Shown in pieces: positions 52,681-61,151 of a stretch of 64,000 bases of DNA (position 1 is the first letter of the stretch; the number at the start of each line of letters is the position of its first letter). Source of the DNA: Lewinellaceae bacterium SD302 (lineage in GTDB: Bacteria; Bacteroidota; Bacteroidia; Chitinophagales; Saprospiraceae). The translations under genes were made by a program, and so were the position numbers. The notes under the pieces were generated by a model. That model made no database searches, was not told where the DNA came from, and saw only the letters and a list, made by a program, of their open reading frames with translations. Location of the stretch: NCBI GenBank assembly GCA_002591745.1, contig PDLQ01000006.1, positions 124,001 to 188,000 of the forward strand. The letters are read 5' to 3'.

Positions 52681-52965
52681 ATGATGAATAAACTACAATT
52701 TGAAAATGCCTTGAATCGCCTGAGTGAGACCGGAAGAGCAAAAGCTCCTGATGGTCTTCTGGCTAGCATAGAAGCAAAGCTGGTTGAAGCCAAAGTGATT
52801 ACTTTCAGCCGCAAGGAATGGTATGCTTTAGCGGCTGCGATAGCCCTGGTATTAAGTTTGAATATTGCTGCCCTGCTTCACAAAACTCAGACGTCAGCAA
52901 TGGTAAATGATCTCGCTTACGTAGAATCGGAGCCGGTATTTAACAACTACGAACTCTACGAATAA
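52681..52965 (+). CDS. Small membrane protein, putative anti-sigma factor
   Basis: A 94-residue protein with a short cytoplasmic part (1-38), one membrane segment (EWYALAAAIALVLSLNIAALL, about 41-61) and a short acidic periplasmic tail. It lies between the sigma gene (9-bp gap) and the ZraP-like gene (1-bp overlap, TAATG). The layout fits a minimal anti-sigma factor, although no ZAS zinc motif is present. The assignment rests on position. Confidence 0.7.
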   Translation: MMNKLQFENALNRLSETGRAKAPDGLLASIEAKLVEAKVITFSRKEWYALAAAIALVLSLNIAALLHKTQTSAMVNDLAYVESEPVFNNYELYE

Positions 52966-53450
52966 TGAAAAAGCTTAAATTCTATCAATTGGCAGCAGCA
53001 GGCTTATTGTTGCTTAATCTGGTATTGTTAACATTGCTACTTTGGCAGCCAAGATTCCCCCCTCCCCCCGGAGGGCATGCAGCTATCGAATTATTCAACC
53101 TGTCCGAAGAACAGAACGACACTTTTCTGGCGCTGGCTGAGCAACATAAAGAAAAAATAGGCTCGCTCAACGCCCGACACGAAGAACTGATAAAAGAGTA
53201 TTTAGACGGTTTGAAGACAAGCGCCGGGCAAACAACACCATTACCACCAGCTGTTTTAGTGGAACTGGAGACAAAGAAAGTAGTCAGCCTCTACGATCAC
53301 TTATCAGAGGTTAAGGCCATCCTTACGCCAGACCAAATGGAGGCATTTCCTGAATTCGTTGACGCGTTGACCCACCAAATTTTTTCAAGAGAAAGACGAA
53401 AGTTGCCGGGCAAGCGCAGGAACCCGGCAATTGATCAGTCCAATGAGTAA
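52965..53450 (+). CDS. Periplasmic metal-sensor-like (Spy/ZraP-type) protein
   Basis: A 161-residue protein with an N-terminal membrane anchor (AAAGLLLLNLVLLTLLLW) and a helical periplasmic domain. Its content, NLSEEQNDTFLALAEQHKEKI and ILTPDQMEAFPEFVDAL, follows the pattern of the LTxxQ-containing Spy/CpxP/ZraP family, which are chaperone or metal-responsive proteins. A His/Pro-rich entry segment (PPPPGGHAA) could bind metal. In Bacteroidota it often accompanies an ECF sigma. A TGCTACTTTG copy lies at 53035-53044, in the part encoding the membrane anchor. Confidence 0.75.
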   Translation: MKKLKFYQLAAAGLLLLNLVLLTLLLWQPRFPPPPGGHAAIELFNLSEEQNDTFLALAEQHKEKIGSLNARHEELIKEYLDGLKTSAGQTTPLPPAVLVELETKKVVSLYDHLSEVKAILTPDQMEAFPEFVDALTHQIFSRERRKLPGKRRNPAIDQSNE

Positions 53451-53459
53451 AAAATCCTG

Positions 53460-54284
53460 ATGCGTATATCTTTCATTGCCTTACTGTCTATCGTTATTTA
53501 TCTGATCAGCTTCTCTGCTTGTAATGACGATGATAGCGGAAATAGCAACGGCAACAATTCTGGCGGGGAACTCCACGCCGCCTTCGCTGATTTCGACGAA
53601 GAAAACGTAACCGTTACCCTTAATGATGGAGAGGTGACCATCGAATCCAACGGTTACCCAAACCACACTTCTCCCTACTGGTCCAATACCACCGAGCGGT
53701 CCATCGCCGACCCGATGGGGGGTACCATGACGACACCGGCCGCTGCCGAAGATCACCCGCTGTTTGTAGCCCCTACCGCTACGACTTATGATCAAATGGC
53801 GCCGGGCAATATCGACGACTTCAATGGTTCTTACGAACTAACCGTACCGGCCAGCCCGGAGCTCGCCAACTCTTCCAGCGCCACCGGATTGGGCCCCATT
53901 GGAATAGCTGTCAGCGGCGCCATGATCTACAATGACGAAGAAGGTCCTAACGTGCCCTTGGACAACGCCGTCGGCTCCCTGGATTATAGCGCGGCCCACA
54001 CCGGACCGCAAAGCTACCACTACCACCTGGAGCCAAAAGCATTTTCTGAAGATGATGATGTATTGATCGGCATCATGTCCGACGGTTTTTTCATCTACGG
54101 CCGCCGCTGCAATGCCACCAACGACTACCCTACTGACCTCGATGAATCCGGCGGGCACACCACTACCACCCAACATACTACTGAAGCGGAATACCATTAT
54201 CATATCCAGAACGAAGTATTTCTCAATGAATATTACATCATTTTCCCAGGGGACTTACGGGGCACGCCAAATTCTATTAATTAG
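53460..54284 (+). CDS. YHYH-domain lipoprotein
   Basis: A 274-residue exported protein with lipoprotein signal (LIVIYLISFSAC pattern, Cys near residue 21) and a Ser/Asn/Gly spacer. The C-terminal YHYH domain is clear: QSYHYHLEP, then IGIMSDGFFIYGRR, then HHTTEAEYHYHIQNE-like repeats of His. The domain's role is not established; the conserved His pattern suggests metal (possibly copper) binding. It is in an operon with a ZraP-like and an SCO1 protein, which supports a metal-related role. Its end overlaps the next gene by 59 bp. Confidence 0.85.
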   Translation: MRISFIALLSIVIYLISFSACNDDDSGNSNGNNSGGELHAAFADFDEENVTVTLNDGEVTIESNGYPNHTSPYWSNTTERSIADPMGGTMTTPAAAEDHPLFVAPTATTYDQMAPGNIDDFNGSYELTVPASPELANSSSATGLGPIGIAVSGAMIYNDEEGPNVPLDNAVGSLDYSAAHTGPQSYHYHLEPKAFSEDDDVLIGIMSDGFFIYGRRCNATNDYPTDLDESGGHTTTTQHTTEAEYHYHIQNEVFLNEYYIIFPGDLRGTPNSIN

Positions 54285-54855
54285 TATAATTCCTTTGCTG
54301 GCCGGCCTTATGCTGGTCAGTTACGGATCGTCAGTCTCCGTCACTACGGATGACCCCATTGCAACGGAAGTGCTGACTTCCCAACTGGAGATCGAGCAAG
54401 GGTTAAGAACACTCGAGGGCCTACCGTTTACGGGCGTGTCCGCTGAATATTATCCCGACGGATCTCCGGCCAGCCAGACAACTTTTGTAGCCGGGAAGAA
54501 AGAAGGCCTTAGTCAGCGTTGGTTCGAAAATGGACAACTGGGTTTTAGTTGTAATTATCAGCAAGGCAAACGACACGGTACGGTGCGTAGTTGGTGGCGA
54601 AACGGGCAGTTACGGTCGATAGCCCGTCTCAAGCACGGAGTAGCAAATGGAAAACAGGAAAGCTGGTACTACAGCGGAAGTAAATTCCGGGTCATCAACC
54701 TGGCCGATGGCCGAGAGTCAGGCCTGCAGCAGTCCTGGCGAGAAAACGGTAAGCTTTACAACAACTATGAAGCCCGCGATGGCCGTATCTATGGACTTAA
54801 ACGCGCAAACCTCTGTTATGCCCTGGAAAACGAAGAAGTACAGTACCGCGATTAA
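54226..54855 (+). CDS. MORN/YwqK-type repeat protein with N-terminal membrane segment
   Basis: A 209-residue protein from the ATG at 54226 (a longer frame from 54112 lies inside the previous gene). One hydrophobic segment (ILLISIIPLLAGLMLVS, about 16-32) acts as anchor or signal. The rest has repeats of the type GxxxxWxxNGQL (QRWFENGQLGFS, RSWWRNGQLRSI, ESWYYSGSKFRV, QSWRENGKLYNN), as in MORN/YwqK proteins. These are adaptors or of unknown function. The start overlaps the YHYH gene by 59 bp and its end overlaps the SCO1 gene by 38 bp, indicating coupling. Confidence 0.75.
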   Translation: MNITSFSQGTYGARQILLISIIPLLAGLMLVSYGSSVSVTTDDPIATEVLTSQLEIEQGLRTLEGLPFTGVSAEYYPDGSPASQTTFVAGKKEGLSQRWFENGQLGFSCNYQQGKRHGTVRSWWRNGQLRSIARLKHGVANGKQESWYYSGSKFRVINLADGRESGLQQSWRENGKLYNNYEARDGRIYGLKRANLCYALENEEVQYRD

Positions 54856-55504
54856 GCTATTGATTTTTTGTATACTCCTATGTGGTTGCAATCAAGAAAG
54901 TAATACGACCCTGCTACCCTATTACCAGGACGCCGGTTTTACTCCGATCTGGTTGGACGATGAAGCTGTTGAGCTTAATAATTTTCACCACATTCGTCCG
55001 TTTACCCTGGTCAATCAATTGGGTGACACCATCACCGAACTAGATTTGGACGAGCAGATCATCATTGCCGATTTCTTTTTCACCAGTTGCCCCGGAATCT
55101 GTCCGAAGATGACCGAGAATATGGCAATTCTACAGGAGAAATTCCGGGATGAGCCGTCCGTAAGGCTACTTTCTCATTCAGTTACCCCGAAATACGACTC
55201 TGTGCCTATCCTGGCAGAATACGCATCCGCCAAGGGCGTAGACGCGGATAACTGGTGGTTGCTGACCGGAGAACGATCAGAAATATACGAGTTGGGTCGA
55301 AAATTCTATTTCGTGGAAGAAGACCTCGGTTCGACCAGGGATATAGATGAGTTTCTCCATACCGAAAATTTCGTGTTGCTGGATGGCCAGCGCCGTATCC
55401 GGGGAATCTATAATGGATTGAATTTGGCCTCGATTACTCAGTTAGCAGAAGATGTGAAGGTGCTTTTGCACGAAATGCGAATGGATAAACCCCCAACTAT
55501 TTAA
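54818..55504 (+). CDS. SCO1/SenC-family copper chaperone lipoprotein
   Basis: A 228-residue thioredoxin-fold protein. I start at the ATG at 54818 (MPWKTKKYSTAIKLLIFC, lipobox ending LLCGC). The copper site is present: Cys-x3-Cys in TSCPGICPKM and the conserved His in LLSHSVTPKYDS. SCO1 proteins deliver copper to the CuA centre of cytochrome c oxidase or act as thiol redox proteins in the periplasm. It closes the operon led by the ECF sigma factor and supports a copper or metal function for the YHYH and ZraP-like proteins. Confidence 0.88.
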   Translation: MPWKTKKYSTAIKLLIFCILLCGCNQESNTTLLPYYQDAGFTPIWLDDEAVELNNFHHIRPFTLVNQLGDTITELDLDEQIIIADFFFTSCPGICPKMTENMAILQEKFRDEPSVRLLSHSVTPKYDSVPILAEYASAKGVDADNWWLLTGERSEIYELGRKFYFVEEDLGSTRDIDEFLHTENFVLLDGQRRIRGIYNGLNLASITQLAEDVKVLLHEMRMDKPPTI

Positions 55505-55527
55505 TTATCTTACGATTAAAACCGACC

Positions 55528-56424
55528 ATGCCACTGCCACAAAAACCCGAACTCCCCGCCGAAGTATTCGATCTCTACGACCGTTACGCGCATAATTTAT
55601 TGGATCGACGTGAGTTCGTCGGCAAACTCTCGGCTTTTGCCGTTGGAGGACTGACGGTAAGTGGTTTGCTATCTCAATTACTCCCCGATTACGAAAATAC
55701 ATTGCAAGTGACCGCTGACGACCCACGATTGGACGCGGATACCATTGAGTACACCACCCCCGGCAGCGGCATTACCATGCGTGGCCTGCTGACCCGGCCG
55801 GTAGAGGCTGAAGAAAAGTTGCCGGGCATCATCGTAGTCCACGAAAACAGGGGGCTCAATCCTTACATTGAAGACGTAGCGCGCCGTGCCGGCTTGGCAA
55901 ACTTTATCGCCCTGGCCCCCGACGCCCTGACACCCCTGGGGGGTTACCCCGGTAACGACGATGACGGGCGGGCCATGCAGCGTGAACGCGACCGTGACGA
56001 AATGTTGGAAGATTTTATCGCGGCCTATGAATACCTGCGGCACCACCCGGAATGTAGCGGACGAGTAGGTGTTGTCGGCTTTTGTTTTGGTGGATCAATT
56101 TCCAATAAAATGGCGGTACGTCTGCCTGAACTTGGAGCGGCAGTACCCTTCTACGGCGGACAGCCGGTGGCCGAAGACGTACCCTCGATCCAGGCTCCCC
56201 TGTTGCTTCACTTCGGCGAGTTGGACGAGCGCGTTAACGCTGGCTGGCCCGAATACGAAAAGGCCCTGAAAGCGAACGATAAAGCGTACACCGCTCACTT
56301 CTACTCCGGGGCCCAGCACGGTTTCCATAACGATACTACTCCTAGGTACGACGAAGCAGCGGCAAAACTAGCCTGGGAAAGGACGATTGCATTTTTCAAT
56401 GAACATTTGCGGAAGGAGGAGTAA
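55528..56424 (+). CDS. Dienelactone hydrolase family protein, exported
   Basis: A 298-residue alpha/beta-hydrolase. An N-terminal part with DRREFVGKLSAFAVGGLTVSGLL suggests a twin-arginine-type signal. The catalytic triad is visible: Cys nucleophile in GFCFGG (about residue 189), Asp in LLHFGELDERV and His in HGFHND. It is the carboxymethylenebutenolidase subgroup that hydrolyses lactones or esters; the natural substrate is unknown. It follows the SCO1 gene by 23 bp, so it may belong to the same operon, though functionally separate. Confidence 0.88.
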   Translation: MPLPQKPELPAEVFDLYDRYAHNLLDRREFVGKLSAFAVGGLTVSGLLSQLLPDYENTLQVTADDPRLDADTIEYTTPGSGITMRGLLTRPVEAEEKLPGIIVVHENRGLNPYIEDVARRAGLANFIALAPDALTPLGGYPGNDDDGRAMQRERDRDEMLEDFIAAYEYLRHHPECSGRVGVVGFCFGGSISNKMAVRLPELGAAVPFYGGQPVAEDVPSIQAPLLLHFGELDERVNAGWPEYEKALKANDKAYTAHFYSGAQHGFHNDTTPRYDEAAAKLAWERTIAFFNEHLRKEE

Positions 56425-56461
56425 GTAATATTTACTCCTATGTATTTAATAACAATCAGGA

Positions 56462-56779
56462 TTAACGCTGCTTGCGTACCCACTCCACGTGCCGCTGGAT
56501 CCGTTCATCGGCCAGTAACAATTCCTTAGTATTGAAATCCCGTGCCAACTCCTTTTCATCCGGAATGATGCGGTGAATCCCCTTATGACAGCTACGGCAG
56601 ATACTGATGCGGCGGTGGGTCATCTCTTCTTTGGAAAACCGCTTCTTGAAGTAAGTCTTTCCGTGTACCGCTCGCGGGATCAGGTGGTGTTCGGTCAGCG
56701 GCTTTTCACGTCCACAGAGTTCACATTCCCCTTTTGGGCCGCGAAGACGATCGACGTAGTTCTTCCCTTTACGAGGCAT
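56462..56779 (-). CDS. HNH endonuclease-like protein
   Basis: A 105-residue basic protein. It has a Cys pair CELCGRE, the HNH core EHHLIPRAVHGKT and a second Cys pair ICRSCHKGIHRI, so zinc and catalytic sites look complete. Small stand-alone HNH proteins of this type occur widely in bacterial chromosomes; some are nucleases of unknown use. It lies alone, converging with the hydrolase gene 38 bp away. No phage or toxin neighbour was seen. Confidence 0.85.
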   Translation of the reverse strand: MPRKGKNYVDRLRGPKGECELCGREKPLTEHHLIPRAVHGKTYFKKRFSKEEMTHRRISICRSCHKGIHRIIPDEKELARDFNTKELLLADERIQRHVEWVRKQR

Positions 56780-57128
56780 AGTATCTCATTGTAGTATTCA
56801 AAACCCGTACGAAACAAGTCTGGTTCCGCTTTGGGCTAATTCATGGAAATCGAAGCTCATAATGCGAGGTTGACTTCAATGTAGCAGGGCTATTTTCTAG
56901 ATCAGTAGACCATTTCCTGACTATGCTTACTGCCCGGAATAATAAAAACGACGTTACCCTTATAATATCTGCTACTTTGATAGCCACAAAACGACCAATC
57001 CTGCAGCTGCTCCTCGGAGTTGAAGTCCAAATACTCACTTAAACGGTCCACTTACGCATTGCGATTTTAAAAAGGCAGTGCCTGACGCAGATTTGCAGTC
57101 ATCGAATTCACCAAACCCATTCGAGACT
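56780..57128. other. 349-bp spacer with inverted TGCTACTTTG repeats
   Basis: The spacer lies between the HNH gene and the anchored exported protein gene, which diverge. An exact TGCTACTTTG copy is at 56970-56979, followed by ATAGCC. An inverted copy with one mismatch (CAATGTAGC, 56877-56885, preceded by TGACTT) lies 90 bp upstream. No small gene or -7/-33 promoter was recognised. Confidence 0.6.
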
Positions 57129-58130
57129 ATGCATAGAATTTCATTCATCTGCGGATTATTCTGCCTAAGCCTACTCAACGTGTACGCACAAGACCAGGGG
57201 GTAACTTCCCCCACCCACGGCGATTATAACGGTCAAATCGTTTTTGCCAAAAGCCTGGACGCCATCGCCTTTAAAAAGGAACGCCCCGGGAGCTTTGCCA
57301 ATAGCTTCAAAGCTTCCGAATCCATTTATGCCCGTCTTTATCTGCCCAAAAGCGTGGGCAATACGGATCATGGCGGCAATCGCGCCTACGCTATCATCCA
57401 GATGTACGACCTATACATCGACGGACAGCAAGTGCCCTTCAAAAAGGGCTTCGGCTTTTACAAGCAAGTACCAGAGAACGAGCGTACTTACTACATGGTC
57501 AGTGTAGACGAACAGGACAAGATCAATGTCTGGACCACCTGGCGCCCTACCCTGCTGCCAGATGAGTCTGATGATGAACTGAAGTACGGTGGTGTCAACG
57601 TCATGGCCCGTGCCTTTGCCCTGGCCCTGTTGGACCAGTCGCCCGGTACCCACGAAGTAGAACTGCGGTTCCACAGTCGCGATCTGGCCGGAGAAGGCGC
57701 AACAAAAGTACTGGCCAGCGGAAAATTCACCCTTGAACTTACCGCATCAGACAAGCGAGAACTGGCCTTCAAATACGCCCCACCTTTACCGAAAGACGAG
57801 TGGACGGGTGGCAACAAAGCCCAGTTGATTGCCGAAGCCACCGCTGCTTTTGCCAATCAGTTGAATAAGGACCCAATTGCCGTCGGACTAGTAGGTCGTG
57901 ACTGGCAAGAAGGAAGTTACACCCTCACCGGACAGAAATACCGCAAACTCGCCGCCTGGGCAGTATTTGACGATACCGACGGCGACGGCCAGGTACCCAT
58001 CACCACCTTCAATTGGATAAGTGACTACAGCAATGGCGGCTGGACCAAAATGCGCTTCGATAGCCACTGTCTGGGCTGCCCGGACTGGGATGTGGAAGTA
58101 GCCGCCGTAAAAGCACTGGATGGCAACTGA
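57129..58130 (+). CDS. Exported protein of unknown function; normal membrane anchor probably cut off by a TGA
   Basis: A 333-residue exported protein from the ATG at 57129 (MHRISFICGLFCLSLLNVYA, then QDQG); the longer frame from 57078 lacks a signal. The chain has a strand-rich domain (AYAIIQMYDLYIDGQQV, DKINVWTTWRPTLLPD) and a C-terminal ending CLGCPDWDVEVAAVKALDGN. No family was recognised. Immediately after its TGA the same frame continues for 48 codons with a Gly/Ser linker and a perfect membrane helix (see next entry), so the gene product may be incomplete. It precedes the TPR/LytS locus. Confidence 0.75.
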   Translation: MHRISFICGLFCLSLLNVYAQDQGVTSPTHGDYNGQIVFAKSLDAIAFKKERPGSFANSFKASESIYARLYLPKSVGNTDHGGNRAYAIIQMYDLYIDGQQVPFKKGFGFYKQVPENERTYYMVSVDEQDKINVWTTWRPTLLPDESDDELKYGGVNVMARAFALALLDQSPGTHEVELRFHSRDLAGEGATKVLASGKFTLELTASDKRELAFKYAPPLPKDEWTGGNKAQLIAEATAAFANQLNKDPIAVGLVGRDWQEGSYTLTGQKYRKLAAWAVFDDTDGDGQVPITTFNWISDYSNGGWTKMRFDSHCLGCPDWDVEVAAVKALDGN

Positions 58131-58274
58131 AGGGCACTTGACCCCGAATCCGGAGGCTCCGGCAGCGGAGTTTCCAAACTTTTGCTGATCTTACTGCTGG
58201 TTGGTGGCGGGTTGGGCTATCTCATGCTCCGCAAACCCGACTGGCTACAAAATCTGCTCGCGCAATCTACTTGA
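58131..58274 (+). pseudogene. In-frame C-terminal membrane anchor beyond the TGA
   Basis: Reading through the TGA at 58128-58130, the frame gives RALDPESGGSGSGVSKLLLI, then LLLVGGGLGYLMLRKP, then DWLQNLLAQST and a TGA at 58272. This is a textbook Gly/Ser linker, one membrane helix and a short basic tail. No start codon or promoter of its own was found. It is either the lost tail of the preceding gene or reached by stop-codon readthrough. Confidence 0.65.
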
Positions 58275-58277
58275 GCG

Positions 58278-59225
58278 ATGTTGAAAAAAATCATCATATT
58301 ATTTAGCTGGCTGGTACTGGGACCCATTCCCGGTGCCGGCCAGTTGGGTTCGATTATCTCCGCAGTGGAAAGGGCAGAAATAGCCATGGAAACTGATCCG
58401 GGACGGGCCAAAGCGATCTGTGATTCCCTGAATGCGTTACCGTTGACTGATCTGGAGAGCGCTTACGTCAATTTTACGCTGTCCGACGCTTACTACTACC
58501 TCGAAGACATTCGTGGCAGTTCCCGGGCCGCGGCGGAAGCTTTGCGGGTAATGCCAGATAGTTTCCCACTTGCCAAACAGATCACCCTGTATAATTCCCA
58601 GGGGCAGAACCTGGATATTCTCGGTAAAATGGACTCGGCCATATGGCATTATCAGCGCGGCATAGCAATAGCCAGCAGGATCAACGATAGCCTGGAATTA
58701 TCCGATCTATACTTCAACCTCGGTACGGCTTACAATAAGCAACTGGCCTACAATCAGGCGCTGACTTATTTAGACAGTTCTTACCAGATCGACCTGATGC
58801 TGGAGGATTCCAGCAAACTCAGTAACCTGTTGCGCTACATCGGCTTCTTGCAGATGCGTTATTACGACTATGGTGCCGCCAAAAGTCAACTGATCAAAGC
58901 CCTGAATTTTGCCAATAGCGATGACCCCTCGCAGTCTTGCGTAGTACTTACAACCCTGGGCACTTTGCACGAGCAATTGGGAGAAATCGATTCACTGAGG
59001 CATTACCTGGAACTGGCCAGGGATTGCTACACCGGAATTGAGGACCACACCACCATCCACTACCTTTATAAGCTGGAAGGTGAATATTATTTGTTAGCCG
59101 GTGACACCCTAAATGCTATAAACAGTTTTGATATAAGCAGTCGAATAGCCGGGCAGATCGGAGATGAGACCGGTCGAATCATGACTAATTTACAAAGTCT
59201 GGAACTGCGAAATGACACCAATTAG
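58278..59225 (+). CDS. TPR sensor half of a LytS-type kinase, ended by an in-frame TAG
   Basis: A 315-residue exported-type protein: signal peptide (MLKKIIILFSWLVLGPIPGA), then TPR-like helical repeats (about 30-310; AAEALRVMPDSFPLAKQITLYNSQG and similar). It ends at TAG 59223-59225. The same frame then continues straight into the membrane segment and kinase domain encoded at 59232-60275. Related Bacteroidota proteins have signal-TPR-TM-kinase in one chain, so this is the 5' half of one gene. A CAG-to-TAG change (Gln) would explain the split. Confidence 0.8.
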   Translation: MLKKIIILFSWLVLGPIPGAGQLGSIISAVERAEIAMETDPGRAKAICDSLNALPLTDLESAYVNFTLSDAYYYLEDIRGSSRAAAEALRVMPDSFPLAKQITLYNSQGQNLDILGKMDSAIWHYQRGIAIASRINDSLELSDLYFNLGTAYNKQLAYNQALTYLDSSYQIDLMLEDSSKLSNLLRYIGFLQMRYYDYGAAKSQLIKALNFANSDDPSQSCVVLTTLGTLHEQLGEIDSLRHYLELARDCYTGIEDHTTIHYLYKLEGEYYLLAGDTLNAINSFDISSRIAGQIGDETGRIMTNLQSLELRNDTN

Positions 59226-59231
59226 AAAACA

Positions 59232-60275
59232 TTGGATGAGATTGAGAAACTATTGGTAAAGGCCGCTGGCTACGGGGCTACAAACGTCCTCTATCGGGGT
59301 TATGAATTGCTGGCCGATCGTTTAGCTGGAATTGGTCGGTTCGAAGCCGCGCTTTCGGCGCGTAACCAGGCTGCCGCTTACCTTAAAGAATATAATCTGA
59401 GTAAGAATCAGCGAATGGTGCAGGGCCAGGCCGTTCGCTTCGATGTCTTTCAAAAGGAGCAACAAATTAGCCTGGCCGAAGAGCGGATCAAGAGTCAGCG
59501 CAGCCAGTGGGTCGCTACATTGGCTCTTATTATCGTCGTATCCGGTGGATTATGGGCCTGGACCTATTATCGTCGCAAGCGTAAAGACCTCAATCAGCAG
59601 CGGCTACTATTGGAAAAGGAAACTGAACTGCAGCGAAAGATCACCGAAATCGAAGGCCAGGCTTTTCGCGCTCAGATGAACCCCCACTTTATCTTCAACG
59701 CCCTAAACAGCGTTAAGGGTTTGATCGTGACTGGCCGGGATAAGGAAGCCGCCGTTTACATATCCCGCTTTTCAAAACTGGTCCGCAGCGTGCTGGATCA
59801 AAGCAGAAACAAGACCATCAGTTTACGGGAAGAGCTGGAAACCCTGGAATTATATCTTCAACTGGAGCAACTCAGGTTCCGGGATGGGTTTGCTTTTACT
59901 AACAAAGTAGCAGCGGATGTAAATACCGAAGAGATTATACTGCCGGCCGTAGTAATTCAGCCTTTTGCAGAAAACAGTATCTGGCATGGTTTTCGGGGAA
60001 ATAGCCGTAAAAACGAGCTTGTGATCACTGTTTCGGTTGAAGCAGAATTCCTGATCATCAGCATCGAAGACAATGGCATTGGACGGGAAGCCGCAGCTGC
60101 AAATGCTCAAAAAGAACACCATTCCCACGGTATTGAGATCACTCGCCAGCGATTGCTGAATTTCTCCGGGGCGCATAACACATCTGTTATCCATTACGAG
60201 GACCTGAAAACAGAAGACGATAAATTCGCTCTCGGCACCCGAGTTACCTTGAAAATTCCCCTCCGTTATGAATGA
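59232..60275 (+). CDS. LytS-type histidine kinase, 3' half of the split TPR-kinase
   Basis: In the same frame as the TPR gene, beginning after its TAG; the first possible start here is TTG at 59232. Residues 1-95 finish the TPR region; a membrane segment (VATLALIIVVSGGLWAW, about 94-110) and coiled coil follow. The kinase domain has AQMNPHFIFNALNSV with phosphoacceptor His, the N box IQPFAENSIWHG and G boxes IEDNGIGRE and HGIEITRQRL. Without readthrough, this part lacks a signal peptide and its full sensor. It overlaps the regulator gene by 8 bp. A TGCTACTTTG copy is at 59903-59912. Confidence 0.8.
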   Translation: MDEIEKLLVKAAGYGATNVLYRGYELLADRLAGIGRFEAALSARNQAAAYLKEYNLSKNQRMVQGQAVRFDVFQKEQQISLAEERIKSQRSQWVATLALIIVVSGGLWAWTYYRRKRKDLNQQRLLLEKETELQRKITEIEGQAFRAQMNPHFIFNALNSVKGLIVTGRDKEAAVYISRFSKLVRSVLDQSRNKTISLREELETLELYLQLEQLRFRDGFAFTNKVAADVNTEEIILPAVVIQPFAENSIWHGFRGNSRKNELVITVSVEAEFLIISIEDNGIGREAAAANAQKEHHSHGIEITRQRLLNFSGAHNTSVIHYEDLKTEDDKFALGTRVTLKIPLRYE

Positions 60276-61023
60276 GCTAACGGCCGTATTGATCGATGAC
60301 GAACCCCTGGCCATCGATACTTTGCGCTGGCAGTTGGAGCAATTTTGTCCTTTTGTGAGTGTAGCTGCCAGTTTCAATAATCCCTGTCTGGCTATGGAAT
60401 ACCTGAAGAACCATCAGGTTGACCTCTGCTTCCTGGATATCGATATGCCGGAAATGAGTGGTTTTGAATTTCTCCAACAGTGGAATAACGTGCCGCCGTT
60501 CGCAGTAATTTTCGCTACTGCTTATAGTGAATTCGCGGTCAAGGCCTTTCGGGTAAGTGCCTTCGACTACCTGCTTAAACCGGTTGATGAGGAAGAATTG
60601 GTAAAGACATTGAATACCTTCAACCGACAAATAAACCAGCAGCGAATTGCGGAAAGGCTCAGTCTGTTGGAGTCCCAGATAGTTAAACCGGCCGCCTATC
60701 CCGGAAGAATCGCTCTGTCAACTCAGGAAGGTATTCATCTTGTAGATACTTCCAGCATTGTACGATTGGAAGCAGCCAGTAATTATACCACGGTATTCCT
60801 GGCAGATGGTGCTACCCTCTTGCTCAGTAAGAACTTACGGCAAATCGAAGACTTACTGAATCCCGCAATTTTTCTGAGAGTCCATCAGTCCCATACGGTC
60901 AGTTTGGATCAGATCAAACTGTACCAGCGAGGTCGGGGTGGCAGTGTGATTTTACACGATGGAACGCTTATACCAGTCAGCAAACAGCGAAAGGATAAAT
61001 TGATGCAGCGTTTGGGGATGTAG
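60268..61023 (+). CDS. LytTR-family response regulator
   Basis: A 251-residue regulator with a receiver domain (residues 4-120): IDDEPLA, phosphoacceptor Asp in LCFLDIDMPEMSG, FATAYSEFAVKAF and YLLKPVDEEEL. The LytTR domain (about 150-250) has IVRLEAASNYTTVFLADG and RVHQSHTVSLDQI...PVSKQRKDKLM. It overlaps the kinase gene by 8 bp and is its partner. A 7-bp hairpin CGGCGCA/TGCGCCG (61032-61065) just after the stop may help end the transcript. Confidence 0.92.
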   Translation: MNELTAVLIDDEPLAIDTLRWQLEQFCPFVSVAASFNNPCLAMEYLKNHQVDLCFLDIDMPEMSGFEFLQQWNNVPPFAVIFATAYSEFAVKAFRVSAFDYLLKPVDEEELVKTLNTFNRQINQQRIAERLSLLESQIVKPAAYPGRIALSTQEGIHLVDTSSIVRLEAASNYTTVFLADGATLLLSKNLRQIEDLLNPAIFLRVHQSHTVSLDQIKLYQRGRGGSVILHDGTLIPVSKQRKDKLMQRLGM

Positions 61024-61151
61024 AATGTTGTCGGCGCAGCGTAATTCCGGTAATAATTTGCGCCGTATAGGGGGCACAGGCCTAATGTGCATCTATCCAG
61101 TATGCAACCCTTCCGAGCCTCGCTCGTCATTAAGAAAAATCAATACCCATT

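Noticed and set aside
58128-58130. TGA as a selenocysteine codon
   Set aside because: The region after it is a linker and membrane helix without redox motifs, and no SECIS-like hairpin is evident directly downstream.
57129-60275. Genome-wide stop-codon reassignment
   Set aside because: TAA, TAG and TGA all end ordinary genes in the window (for example TAG for csp and accC, TGA for the hydroxylase at 61912), so a changed code is not supported.
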